Source: Microcoleus asticus IPMA8
GTDB lineage: Bacteria > Cyanobacteriota > Cyanobacteriia > Cyanobacteriales > Microcoleaceae
Length of the DNA stretch: 64,000 bases
Direction of reading: 5' to 3'
Assembly (NCBI RefSeq): GCF_013179805.1
Contig: NZ_SRRZ01000010.1
Coordinates: forward strand, 1-64,000
How positions within the stretch are numbered: the stretch's first letter is position 1; the number at the start of each line of letters is the position of its first letter. This document shows positions 7,874-16,713 of this stretch, one piece after another. Below the pieces are notes generated by a model. That model saw only the letters and a list, made by a program, of their open reading frames with translations, searched no databases and was not told the origin of the DNA. Position numbers and translations under genes: made by a program.

Positions 7874-9238
7874 TTAATCGAAATCGTCCAGTCCAGGCCG
7901 TGGCATAGCTGCTAATTTTTTCTCATCTTCTAGGGGCAGAAAGAAAATCGTCAGCATACCGGGAATCACAGCCAGCGCACTCATCAAGAAATAATTTTGA
8001 TAGCCGAGATTCGCCTGCAAGTAGCCGCTAAAAACGCCCGGAATCAGCACTCCTGCAGCCATAAAAGCCGTTGTAATTGCATAGTGAGATGCTTCGTATT
8101 CAGGGCGGACAGTCCGCATCAAGAACACTGTATAGGCAGCTACACCGAGTCCGTAAGTAAATTGCTCGATCGAGTTTACAGCATAAGCCCATTCAATCCC
8201 CGGCTGATTGATTGCCAACAGCCAATAGAGCACGTTAGTTGAATTTTGCAGAATTGCCGTCGGCCACATCCATTTTTTCAATCCTTGTTTGGCAATCAAA
8301 TAGCCACCTAGCAACCCTCCTATTAACAGAAAAATTACCCCGATCGTACCCGATAACAGACCCATGTCCGATGTAGAGACTGCTAATCCTCCTTTCTCCA
8401 CTTTATCCATTAAAAATGGCGGAGCCATTTTAAACGTCAAGGCATCGCCTAACCTAAAAATTAAGACATAAGTAACAATCCAACCAATTTTATCTTGCTT
8501 AAAATATGTTTTAAATGCTTCGATAAAGCTCGTGGTTTGTTGGGGGGCGCCGGATTCCAGAGCGTAATTTCTAGGATAGGGAAGATACCACCGCTGAAAG
8601 AGATATATCAGCACAAACATAATCGCACAAATGCCAAAGGCTGTCGCCCATCCGTAGTTAAGCGCAGACACGCTAAAATCCGAACCGAAAAGTGACAGCG
8701 GAATGTCTTGATATATTTTGGTGTCGCCTGTATTTCCGGTGACTAAATGCTGTTCGGCCAGTTTCCCGGCTAAGAAAACCAATACACCGCTACCGGCAAT
8801 GACAGCACCTCTATAAGCCGTGTTGCGAACCCCGACAAACAAGGCTTGCTGGTCTTTATTGAGAGTGTTTAAATAAAATCCGTCAATGGCGATGTCGTGA
8901 GTAGCTGACACAAAGGCGATCGCCGTAAAGATAACAAGCGATATAATAATCGGTGCCGGCGTCAATACACCAAAAGCTAGGAAAGCAAACAGAAAAGCAC
9001 ATATGATTTCGGTTGCTAAAATCCATTTGCGTTTGGTGGAATACAAATCCACTACGGGTCCCCACAAACCTTTTAAAACCCAGGGAAAAGACAAAAGACT
9101 TGTCAATCCGATGAGCTCGTTGCTGGTTCCCATACCTTTCAAAAAAATCACCGACATTAAATTAACGACGGTGTAAGGGAGACCTTGAGCGAAGTATAAT
9201 ACTGATACCCACAATCCAGCGTTATGCTTTTTTTCCAT
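7874..9238 (-). CDS. MFS transporter, AmpG-like
   Basis: A 454-residue integral membrane protein with about 12 transmembrane helices. Its beginning (LWVSVLYFAQGLPYTVVNL) and the motif ATHDIAIDGFYL in helix 4 to 5 match the AmpG/SLC33-like branch of the major facilitator superfamily. Proven members carry muropeptides or acetyl-CoA, so cell-wall recycling is possible but unproven. The C-terminus is cytoplasmic and acidic. The start at 9238 begins MEKKHNAG. It lies downstream of, and on the same strand as, the DNA methyltransferase gene, with 134 bp between them that also hold a tiny hydrophobic ORF. Confidence 0.8.
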   Translation of the reverse strand: MEKKHNAGLWVSVLYFAQGLPYTVVNLMSVIFLKGMGTSNELIGLTSLLSFPWVLKGLWGPVVDLYSTKRKWILATEIICAFLFAFLAFGVLTPAPIIISLVIFTAIAFVSATHDIAIDGFYLNTLNKDQQALFVGVRNTAYRGAVIAGSGVLVFLAGKLAEQHLVTGNTGDTKIYQDIPLSLFGSDFSVSALNYGWATAFGICAIMFVLIYLFQRWYLPYPRNYALESGAPQQTTSFIEAFKTYFKQDKIGWIVTYVLIFRLGDALTFKMAPPFLMDKVEKGGLAVSTSDMGLLSGTIGVIFLLIGGLLGGYLIAKQGLKKWMWPTAILQNSTNVLYWLLAINQPGIEWAYAVNSIEQFTYGLGVAAYTVFLMRTVRPEYEASHYAITTAFMAAGVLIPGVFSGYLQANLGYQNYFLMSALAVIPGMLTIFFLPLEDEKKLAAMPRPGLDDFD

Positions 9239-9301
9239 TGCAGAGATATTTTACCTAGTTACTTATTTGATTTACTGAGTGCGATCGACAATTCCGGTCA
9301 A

Positions 9302-9376
9302 TTAAACCGCTTGCATCACAGTATATGTCATTCCGATGCCAGCGGCAGCCATATAAATAGTGTATTTTAGCATCAT
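9302..9376 (-). CDS. Possible 24-residue hydrophobic peptide
   Basis: An ATG-ATG start overlaps the stop codon of the methyltransferase gene (TGA 9375-9373; first ATG 9376-9374), the arrangement typical of translational re-initiation. It codes a 24-residue, almost wholly hydrophobic peptide (MMLKYTIYMAAAGIGMTYTV then MQAV) ending in TAA at 9304-9302. It could be a small membrane protein. The only support is the overlap and the hydrophobic pattern, so chance is quite possible. Confidence 0.3.
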   Translation of the reverse strand: MMLKYTIYMAAAGIGMTYTVMQAV

Positions 9377-11436
9377 TCGGGCTCACAAATATTTTCATTT
9401 TTGGAATAAGCCTGCAATAATTTTTCTCCGTTAAAATGAACGAGGTAAGCGCGAACATTCTTTTCCCAGTCAGAAGTGTCATAAGTTCGCAGCAGTTCCA
9501 AAGCACTTTCTTCTATCTGATATGCCGTTTTTGGACTATTCACCGGACGTTCGGGACTGTCAGGATTAACAACAATTAAACCTGCATCAAGAAACTGATG
9601 CACCGTTTGGCGGCGCACAGTTTCCCGCGTATTTGGTGCATATTTTTTACTGTACTCCTGCTCCATAAATTCCATAATTGGTGTGATTCCCAGAAGTGGA
9701 GATTTTGCCGATTCCCAAGCATCCTTTGGCTTGAGGTCAAGCAAAGCCAGAAGGGTTAAGGCTGAACATTCGTTAAGCTGACCTTTTGGAAAACCTAGGG
9801 CTGCAAGTATTTCTAGAGATTCATCAATACGGTTCTTGATTGTCATTGGGCTATTTTCTAACGGATTGGTCGCGTTCAGCAGTTGTCTCTCGACAAGTCG
9901 ATCGATCTCCCGCTGTGTAGGAAATATTTCTCCTATTTGAGTGCCAAGTAAAAGTAATTGCTCTACAGTAGGATACTTCAAATTGCGTAAATCCGTAGCA
10001 TTAACTTGAGTGTGTCCGTTGAACAGTCGGAAAAACGCATCTACCAAGCTCGAATTTAGATAAACGGCTAATCCCCGCGCCAGGGTGAGGTCTAATCCGC
10101 GTCCCTGTTGGTGAAAGTAATTCAAATGGTTCTCAAAACCAACGCTAGAACTATTAATTTTATTGGCATCCCAGACAACTGCAACAATTCGCTTTTTCTC
10201 TTCCTTTGACGAGAAGCGCTTGCTCAAAACATAATGTTCGTTAGGTACGAGGAGTGCAGCAGTTTTTTCCGTGACAGCTAAAGCTTGATGCTTTCTCGTT
10301 GCTGTGGGATATTCAACACCGCCAGTGGAGAAGTGTGCGGGATAAATCAGCGGAACTGTACCGTTTTCCGGTTTTAGGCGCAAGTCAGAGCGAACGCGAA
10401 AATCTACAACTTTTCCGGTAGAAACTGTTAAGCCTAATTCCTCTAGGGTGCAAGTAAATTGAGCCATTTGCTCGACTACTTTCTGGCTGACAGAATCCGG
10501 TAGAATCCGAATAAATTGCTGGGAATCTTTGGGATTAATTAGGGCGGTATAGGGCAGTTGGTGAGATAAAACCAGGTCGTCGCCCGCGCTGCTGCTTGAG
10601 GTAATTAGTACAGTATTTGGCTGTTCTATTTGTTTGGTGGCGCGCACAATAATAGTTTCTTGCAGCACGGCATCATCGCGAAATGGCAACTGTCGGGATT
10701 CAAAGATGTGTACTTGGCGTAAAGCCATCATTTGAAGGAATACTTTGCGGAAATCTCGAAAGTATAAACCGTTGCAAAAGCTGCGGGGAGTAATCGACAC
10801 TAATTCACCGTTTGGTTTGAGCAGGTGAGCAGCAGCAACTGTGAAGCCAGCGTAGAGATTGCTGGTTTCTAGTCCTATAGAACGCAGCAAGGTTCGGGCT
10901 TGGGATTTAGCGTCTATCTTAGCATAGGGAGGATTGATAATTGCATGGGTGAATTCCCGTTTTACTGGTTGTGTAAATAGATTTGGCTGCAACATATCGG
11001 CGCTGTCTTGAATAAAATCAATTTCGCGAATATCACAGGTAAAAGATATCCCAAAACGCTGACATTCTATACTGCATAATTCTAAAGTTTCCTTGAGGTA
11101 TTCAATCAAAATAAGGTCAATTTCATAAGCTGTAACGTGCAGACTGTGCGGTTTTTTGGGGCGCTGGCAAAGCTCGCCAACAACGGCTGCTAACAGGGAA
11201 CCAATTCCTGCCCCGGCATCTAAAAGCGATATATCGGGACAGTTAAATTCAAACATTCCTGCCATCAAACTTGCGACTGAGGAAGGTGTTAAAAATTGTC
11301 CCTTTTCTCCTCTCTGGCTTTGCTGCAACTTTCGGGTTGCTTCTTGGCGCCAGCCATCTACTCGATCGAGTAAATTGCTTGCAGTTGAGTAGCTGTTACC
11401 CGGAAGGGCTAGCGTTTGAAAGTGCCGTACTATCAT
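9373..11436 (-). CDS. N6-adenine DNA methyltransferase with PstI/BsuBI-type recognition domain
   Basis: A 687-residue protein. Residues about 45-270 are an Eco57I-type N6-adenine methylase: FLTPSSVASLMA (motif X), LLDAGAGIGSLLAA (SAM-binding motif I) and catalytic NPPY at residues 168-171. The middle (about 280-530) is the probable target-recognition region. The last 150 residues match the N-terminal helix-turn-helix domain of PstI/BsuBI restriction endonucleases: SPLLGITPIMEFMEQEY, YAPNTRETVRRQTVHQF and RPVNSPKTAYQIE are close to what I recall of that family. The endonuclease catalytic domain that normally follows is absent; the protein stops after LLQAYSKNENICEPE and the next gene is a transporter. 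It is therefore probably a solitary methylase or a restriction system that has lost its nuclease. Confidence 0.85.
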   Translation of the reverse strand: MIVRHFQTLALPGNSYSTASNLLDRVDGWRQEATRKLQQSQRGEKGQFLTPSSVASLMAGMFEFNCPDISLLDAGAGIGSLLAAVVGELCQRPKKPHSLHVTAYEIDLILIEYLKETLELCSIECQRFGISFTCDIREIDFIQDSADMLQPNLFTQPVKREFTHAIINPPYAKIDAKSQARTLLRSIGLETSNLYAGFTVAAAHLLKPNGELVSITPRSFCNGLYFRDFRKVFLQMMALRQVHIFESRQLPFRDDAVLQETIIVRATKQIEQPNTVLITSSSSAGDDLVLSHQLPYTALINPKDSQQFIRILPDSVSQKVVEQMAQFTCTLEELGLTVSTGKVVDFRVRSDLRLKPENGTVPLIYPAHFSTGGVEYPTATRKHQALAVTEKTAALLVPNEHYVLSKRFSSKEEKKRIVAVVWDANKINSSSVGFENHLNYFHQQGRGLDLTLARGLAVYLNSSLVDAFFRLFNGHTQVNATDLRNLKYPTVEQLLLLGTQIGEIFPTQREIDRLVERQLLNATNPLENSPMTIKNRIDESLEILAALGFPKGQLNECSALTLLALLDLKPKDAWESAKSPLLGITPIMEFMEQEYSKKYAPNTRETVRRQTVHQFLDAGLIVVNPDSPERPVNSPKTAYQIEESALELLRTYDTSDWEKNVRAYLVHFNGEKLLQAYSKNENICEPE

Positions 11437-11566
11437 TTGTTCAAAAAGTGCGATCGCCAGTTCAGTGTATTTTCGCCCAAACTTTCACCATTGTGCGAAA
11501 ATGTCAAGCGGACGCTCAAACCAAAAGTCCGTAAAGGACTGTTAAACGCTCTCTCACACATTTCTG

Positions 11567-13180
11567 ATGCGTAAACCCAAAACATTATTTTTGTCAAGCT
11601 TGTTCCTGATCGGCTTAACAATTAGTTTTCTGCTGACTCCTGGTTGGTTCTCCAACTTCCCATCCCGGGCGATCGCAACTATGCCCCCACAAACCCAAAC
11701 CGCCGAATTTCGCGCCTTCTGGGTGGACGCCTTCAACCCCGGCTTCAAAACCCCTCAAGAAGTCACAAAATTGATCGCAGACGCGCAGCGGGCAAATGCC
11801 AACGCGATCGTCGCCCAAGTCCGCCGCCGTGGCGATGCTTTTTACACAAGTGCGATCGAACCCCGCACCCTCGATCCCAACGTTCCCCCCGGTTTCGATC
11901 CACTGCAAGATGTGATTGACAAAGCCCACGCCGCAGGCATTGAAGTATACGCTTGGATGGTGACGCTGCCAGTGGTATCGGGCAGCAAACTTCCCGCCGG
12001 TCACGTTTGGCAACAACACGGGCCTTCGGCCCCGGGCAGCGACAATTGGGCAATGCTGACTTACGGGGGGGAATCACCCGGTTTCCTCGATCCCGGCCAT
12101 CCAGACGCCGTAGATTATACTGTTTCCGTCTATTTGGACTTGCTGAAGCGCTACGATGTGGACGGCGTACAGTTGGATTATGTGCGCTACGGCGGGCCGA
12201 CTTGGGGCTACAATCCGACTGCGATCGCCCGTTTCAATCAGCAAACAGGTCGATCGGGCAAACCCGCACCCACCGATCCCGCGTGGATGCAGTGGCGGCG
12301 CGATCAGGTGACAAATTTAGTGCGGAAGCTTTATGTAGAAAGCCTTGCGATTAAACCGCGCGTTAAAATTACCGCCGCCACGATCGCCTGGGGCGACGGC
12401 CCGAAAAACGATGCCGGATGGTATCAAACGCAGCCGTACAAAGAAGTATTGCAGGATTGGCGCGCTTGGCTGGAAGAAGGGATCGTAGACATGGCGATGC
12501 CGATGACCTACCAGCGCGAGTACAAACCATCCCAAAAACTCGCTTATGACCACTGGATCGAGTACGCCAAAGACCACCAGTACAACCGCCAAATTGCGAT
12601 CGGCCCCGGCAATTACCTCAACTACATTGAAGATACTCTAGGCCAGATTCGTCGCGCCGAACAGCCGTCTGCGAAAGGGAATAACGTAGCCGGTACGGTG
12701 CTGTATTCCTACGCTAGCAGCAACGTGTACACGAATGTGGAACTGCGATCGGGCGGTAGCGGTGATTTGCCCCGCCAGCCTTGGAAATACGTTCCCCAAA
12801 GCAACGACTTGTTTTACACCGCGCTTTCGCAGCCGAGTCAATACGTTGATGCTGCGACGGGCAAAACCTATGAAACTCAGCCTGTGTGGGCGACAGCAGC
12901 AGCGGTTCCCGATATGCCTTGGAAGTCGCGGCCGACTACAGGTGCGATCGCCGGAAATTTGCAGCGGTGCGTTCAAACTTGCGACGGTGCGAGCTTGACA
13001 TTGCAGTCGATCGATGCTGTTGGCAAGGTGCGTCAACTGCGCGCGGATGGTAAAGGATGGTTTGGGGCGATCGAGCTTTCTCCTGGAACTTATCAGTTGA
13101 AAGTTGACGGTAGTCAGATTCAACAAACTGTTAATGTTGTCGCAGGTGAAGTCACAAAAGTGAATTTCGGAGCCTCTTAA
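11567..13180 (+). CDS. Secreted glycoside hydrolase, GHL10 (YngK-like) family
   Basis: A 537-residue exported protein. Residues 1-38 form a signal peptide (basic start, hydrophobic core LFLSSLFLIGLTISFLL). The catalytic domain at about 45-400 is the glycosyl-hydrolase-like 10 (DUF187/YngK) TIM barrel: EFRAFWVDAFNPGFKT at its start, IVAQVRRRGDAFY, GIEVYAWM, VDGVQLDYVRYGG and DMAMPMTYQRE are characteristic. A C-terminal beta-sandwich of about 90 residues (TGAIAGNLQR to VVAGEVTKV) looks like a carboxypeptidase-regulatory or binding module. GHL10 members are thought to act on peptidoglycan or surface polysaccharide; the substrate here is unproven. It is transcribed divergently from the methyltransferase with a 130-bp spacer. 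Confidence 0.85.
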   Translation: MRKPKTLFLSSLFLIGLTISFLLTPGWFSNFPSRAIATMPPQTQTAEFRAFWVDAFNPGFKTPQEVTKLIADAQRANANAIVAQVRRRGDAFYTSAIEPRTLDPNVPPGFDPLQDVIDKAHAAGIEVYAWMVTLPVVSGSKLPAGHVWQQHGPSAPGSDNWAMLTYGGESPGFLDPGHPDAVDYTVSVYLDLLKRYDVDGVQLDYVRYGGPTWGYNPTAIARFNQQTGRSGKPAPTDPAWMQWRRDQVTNLVRKLYVESLAIKPRVKITAATIAWGDGPKNDAGWYQTQPYKEVLQDWRAWLEEGIVDMAMPMTYQREYKPSQKLAYDHWIEYAKDHQYNRQIAIGPGNYLNYIEDTLGQIRRAEQPSAKGNNVAGTVLYSYASSNVYTNVELRSGGSGDLPRQPWKYVPQSNDLFYTALSQPSQYVDAATGKTYETQPVWATAAAVPDMPWKSRPTTGAIAGNLQRCVQTCDGASLTLQSIDAVGKVRQLRADGKGWFGAIELSPGTYQLKVDGSQIQQTVNVVAGEVTKVNFGAS

Positions 13181-13238
13181 TATCTTTGTAAGGTGCGCCG
13201 AGGTGCGTTATTGCGATCGACTTACAGCGTATCCCGGG

Positions 13239-13415
13239 TTTATAGAACCCATTTAGGATCTTTTTCTTGTCTCACAAGCCTTTGAGGTATCTAGGTTGTA
13301 TCTGGTTTGATGCCTGTTAGCTTAAATTCCTGACTCTGGTATTAAATCCTCTGGTAAAACGATTCCCTCAAAACCATATAGTTCGCTCAAGAAGATACCA
13401 AATGGGTTCTATAAA
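13239..13415. repeat. MITE-like 177-bp element with 16-bp terminal inverted repeats
   Basis: TTTATAGAACCCATTT at 13239-13254 is repeated perfectly in inverted form at 13400-13415, bounding 177 bases with no transposase. The TAG stop of the nitroreductase gene (13411-13409) lies inside the right-hand repeat, so the element supplies the end of that gene. The frame past the stop stays open for about 28 codons inside the element. No clear target-site duplication is visible. This has the form of a non-autonomous element. Confidence 0.65.
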
Positions 13416-14059
13416 GTTTCTAAGATTTCTGACTTAGGGAATCTTACTTTTGCGAGTGAAGCATACTTATCTGCTTCAGAGCGATAGCCAGCCGCACAAG
13501 CTACGACGGTAGTAAAGCCTTTTGCAGAAAGACCCAACACGCGATCGTAATTGACAGGTTCAATTCCTTCCATTGGACAGGTGTCAACACCAAGCAATGC
13601 AGCACTGGTCATAAAGTTGCCCAGTGCAATATAAGTTTGGCGCGTTGACCAGTCATTGATATTAAAACTGCGGCCACCATCAACCAAGTCACTGACGATT
13701 AGACTCCGATATCCTGCCATTGCCTCTACAGTCCCGCCCCGCAGCTCGACAGTGCGAGCCATAAAGCGATCGACATCCTCGGCAGTGAGATTCTTTTTAA
13801 TCGCGAACACGACATAATGAGAGCAATCAGTAACCTGTGACTGATTCCAGGAGAGGGGCTTGAGCTGTTCTCTAAGTTCCGAGCTGGTAATAATCAGAAA
13901 TTTCCAAGGTTGAAGCCCATAAGAAGATGGTGTTAACACTAACGCATCTTCTAAAGCTGTCCAGATTTCTGGAGCAATTGTTTTGGCTGGATCGAACTGT
14001 TTGGTGGCATATCGCCATTTGAGATTTTCGAGTAAGTCTGTCGTAGTGATGTGATTCAT
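13409..14059 (-). CDS. Nitroreductase family NAD(P)H:flavin-dependent oxidoreductase
   Basis: A 216-residue FMN enzyme of the NfsB-like nitroreductase family. Key features are the opening LKWRYATKQFDP, the phosphate-binding TPSSYGLQPWKFLII (about residues 42-57), YIALGNFMTSAALLGVDTCPMEG (about 141-165) and a closing KVRFPKSEI. Family members reduce nitroaromatics, quinones or dihydropteridine with NAD(P)H; the physiological substrate is unknown. Length is normal. Its stop codon falls within the terminal repeat of the neighbouring MITE-like element, so the last residues may have been altered by insertion. The start at 14059 (MNHITTTDLLENLKWRYA) is a good ATG. Confidence 0.88.
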   Translation of the reverse strand: MNHITTTDLLENLKWRYATKQFDPAKTIAPEIWTALEDALVLTPSSYGLQPWKFLIITSSELREQLKPLSWNQSQVTDCSHYVVFAIKKNLTAEDVDRFMARTVELRGGTVEAMAGYRSLIVSDLVDGGRSFNINDWSTRQTYIALGNFMTSAALLGVDTCPMEGIEPVNYDRVLGLSAKGFTTVVACAAGYRSEADKYASLAKVRFPKSEILETL

Positions 14060-14219
14060 TTCTTTTACTTAAGAGATTGCAATTAATCATGGTTGAAACG
14101 GATAATTACAGGCTGCTTGCAAATAATCCTGGTTCAAATGAAATGATAACGGAAGCGGTCTGCAAAAAGTAGCGATCAGGTCGATTTGATCCCCCGACGG
14201 ACTAATTTTTAGCTAATCC

Positions 14220-15140
14220 CTAATCGCTTTCCAGAATGCTTGCGAGCAAAGCTTGCTGAGCGTGCATCCGATTTTCTGCCTGATCCCAAACGCGCGATTG
14301 ACTGCCTTCAATCACTGCATCGGTAATCTCTTCATCCCGGTGTGCGGGCAAACAGTGCAATACAATTGCATTCTTATCTGCTAACTTCAGCAATTGTTCA
14401 TTTACCTGATAGGGTTCAAACAAAGGAATCCTGCTTTTTGCTTCCTCTTCCTGTCCCATACTCGCCCAAACATCAGTATAAATCACTTGAGCATTCTTCA
14501 CTGCAGCTTCTGCGTCCGCCGTCACAGTAACTTCTGTTTTTCCATTAGCAATATTCTTAGCTTTTTCCACTATCTCAGCATTCGGCTGGAAATCTTGAGG
14601 GCAAGCAATTCTTACATTCATTCCCGTCATTGCACAGCCCAACATCAGGGAATTAGCCATGTTGTTACCGTCGCCAAAATAAGTCAGCGTCAATCCTTCT
14701 AGCTTGCCAAAACACTCTTTTACTGTCATTAAATCCGCCAGCACTTGACATGGATGTTCGTCATCTGTCAGTGCATTAATTACAGGAATTTTCGCATAGT
14801 TGGCAAAAGTAACTAAATCCTTTTGCTCGAAAGTCCGAATAGCCAAAATGTCTAAATATCTGTCTAAAACCCTGGCTGTATCTACCAAAGGTTCGCCGCG
14901 GCTGACTTGGGTAACGTTGGGATTGAGGTCAATCACTTGCCCTCCCAATTTATACATTGCTACCGTAAAACTTACCCGCGTTCGCGTTGAAGCTTTGGAA
15001 AATAACAAGCCGAGAACTTTATTGCGTTTCAGCTTGACCATTCCCGATTTTAAACTGGCTGCTAGATCTAGCAAATAATTTAATTCGTCAATGCTTAAAT
15101 CTGCCAGACTTAATAAATCTCGCCCTTTTAATGAGTCCAT
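14220..15140 (-). CDS. argF: Ornithine carbamoyltransferase
   Basis: Catalyses carbamoyl phosphate + L-ornithine to citrulline + phosphate in arginine synthesis; a cytoplasmic trimer. The carbamoyl-phosphate loop KASTRTRVSF, the HPCQVLADLMT motif, and the ornithine/catalytic HCLPAHRDEEI are all intact. Taking the ATG at 15140 gives 306 residues, the normal family length, and a GGGGGAA ribosome-binding site lies just upstream; a longer GTG start at 15158 is less likely. It stands alone, with dus about 100 bp upstream on the same strand and separate from other arg genes, as is usual in cyanobacteria. Confidence 0.95.
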   Translation of the reverse strand: MDSLKGRDLLSLADLSIDELNYLLDLAASLKSGMVKLKRNKVLGLLFSKASTRTRVSFTVAMYKLGGQVIDLNPNVTQVSRGEPLVDTARVLDRYLDILAIRTFEQKDLVTFANYAKIPVINALTDDEHPCQVLADLMTVKECFGKLEGLTLTYFGDGNNMANSLMLGCAMTGMNVRIACPQDFQPNAEIVEKAKNIANGKTEVTVTADAEAAVKNAQVIYTDVWASMGQEEEAKSRIPLFEPYQVNEQLLKLADKNAIVLHCLPAHRDEEITDAVIEGSQSRVWDQAENRMHAQQALLASILESD

Positions 15141-15239
15141 GCTTTCCCCCACACACAAATTTTTAACTGTGTCTTAAATCTTAGCCCGCAGAGGTGAATT
15201 TTGTTTCTGTAACCCCTAGTTGAGATCTGCGGGTAAGGT

Positions 15240-16250
15240 TTATGCGGGCAATTGCTCGATCGCGCGATCGATCGAATCGCAACCTTGTTCAACCGTTTCT
15301 ACCACAGCCAACACGCCCCGCAATTCCCCAGCGCCGGGGAAACCCTTAGCATACCAGGTTAAGTGCTTGCGCGCTTGGCAGACACCGCTTTCACCTTTAT
15401 ATTCCCACAAAGCCCGCAAATGTTCTTTAGCACATTCGAGACGTTCAATTGGTGTCGGAGCTATCTTTTCTTGACCAGTTTTCAAGAAATAATCAACCTC
15501 TCCCACCAAAAAAGGATAGCCCAAAGTTCCCCGCGAACACATCACTCCATCAGCGCCGGTTTCTTCCAGACATCGCATCGCTGCTTCCACTGAAAAAATA
15601 TCCCCGTTAGCAATAACTGGAATCGATAAAACTTCTTTCACTCGGCGAATCCACTCCCATTTTGCCGGGCCGGTGTAACCTTGCGATCGAGTGCGGCCGT
15701 GTACGGTAATCATTTTTGCTCCCGCATCTTCCATCCGCTTCGCAAATTCCAAAATATTAATTTCTTTGTCCGTCCAACCGATTCTAGTTTTAACCGTGAC
15801 AGGAACATCTACTGCTTCCACAACAGCCCGCACAATTGCCTCGGCCGTTTCCGGATCTCGCAGCAGGGAAGAACCGCCGCCGTTTTTAGTAATTTTGTTA
15901 ACCGGACAGCCCATATTAATATCAACAGTATCTGCTCCTTCTGCCACTGCTTTCTGGGCCGCTTCTGCCAAGAAATCCGGCCGGCAGTCAAACAATTGAA
16001 TGCTAATCGGGCGCTCGTTCGGGTCAACTTCCATAATTCTCGGCAGTTGCTTCACGTAGTGCAAACCCGTAGCGTTCACCATTTCCGTGTACATCATCGA
16101 ATCCGGCGCGTAGCGGCGCACCAGGCGGCGAAATACCAAATCGGTAACGCCGGATAAGGGCGATTGCAGGACGCGACTTTTAACTTCAAAATCGCCGATT
16201 TTGAGCGGAGTTGCTAACCTTTCTTTTAATTCGGGGGATAGAGCAAGCAT
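15240..16250 (-). CDS. dus: tRNA-dihydrouridine synthase (DusB-like)
   Basis: An FMN enzyme of about 336 residues that reduces uridine to dihydrouridine in tRNA D-loops. The TIM-barrel N-terminal domain shows LQSPLSGVTDLVFRRL, the catalytic Cys in INMGCPVNKITKNGGGS, VTVKTRIGW, ITVHGRTRSQGY and the flavin-phosphate site IANGDIFS...GVMCSRGTLG; a helical tRNA-binding domain follows from about residue 250. The ATG at 16250 (MLALSPELKERL) fits family starts better than the GTG at 16262. The subtype (B rather than A or C) rests on motif similarity only. Confidence 0.92.
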   Translation of the reverse strand: MLALSPELKERLATPLKIGDFEVKSRVLQSPLSGVTDLVFRRLVRRYAPDSMMYTEMVNATGLHYVKQLPRIMEVDPNERPISIQLFDCRPDFLAEAAQKAVAEGADTVDINMGCPVNKITKNGGGSSLLRDPETAEAIVRAVVEAVDVPVTVKTRIGWTDKEINILEFAKRMEDAGAKMITVHGRTRSQGYTGPAKWEWIRRVKEVLSIPVIANGDIFSVEAAMRCLEETGADGVMCSRGTLGYPFLVGEVDYFLKTGQEKIAPTPIERLECAKEHLRALWEYKGESGVCQARKHLTWYAKGFPGAGELRGVLAVVETVEQGCDSIDRAIEQLPA

Positions 16251-16262
16251 AGTCGATCGCAC

Positions 16263-16713
16263 TTTAATTCTAATATCTGTATATTATACTACACTTCAGA
16301 TTGTTGACAGTTGTTAACTATATTTTTAGCCGATGATTGAGTGACACCTAAAAGTATATTTAACCTGACCGCAATGCTTATTTTACAGATCCCGATCGCC
16401 CGAATTTCAATATTGTGAAACTAGGGCCCAAACGCCAACGCCGACCCGAGTTAAATCTCTGTGCCGCTTCGATCTATCTATGGGGTGTGACCATTAATGA
16501 GGGATCTACCTACTAAGAGTGTTGCCCAAGTCATATTTTTATTGTTTAATTCTGCCCAATGCTCTGCCTGCCTTCGGCTCCGGCTATCTTCAGACGACTA
16601 ATGGTTAAATTTATTGGGATTGTGCAAAAGCCGTACATCAGATCGTTTTAAACTACAATTGGTGGATTCCTGACGACGCCGATCGAACATTAAAAAAATT
16701 GTAGAGAATTCCT
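16263..16713. other. 450-bp spacer upstream of pgi, nothing identified
   Basis: Lies between the divergent dus and pgi genes. It holds no ORF of note. AT-rich ends could carry both promoters; the middle (about 16425-16500) is GC-richer than its surroundings and might be a transcribed leader or small RNA, but I recognise no known RNA family in it. Confidence 0.4.

Noticed and set aside
9255..9506. 83-residue minus-strand ORF overlapping the end of the methyltransferase gene
   Set aside because: Checked as a possible remnant of the missing nuclease domain. Its frame overlaps coding sequence of the methylase and its unique part shows no endonuclease motif.
11615..12592. Several long frames on both strands inside the glycoside hydrolase gene
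   Set aside because: GC-rich coding DNA gives long chance frames; the GHL10 frame with signal peptide explains the region.
13330..13411. 28-codon open frame past the nitroreductase stop
   Set aside because: Considered as a longer nitroreductase with a nonsense codon, but it lies wholly in the MITE-like element and family proteins normally end near the present stop.
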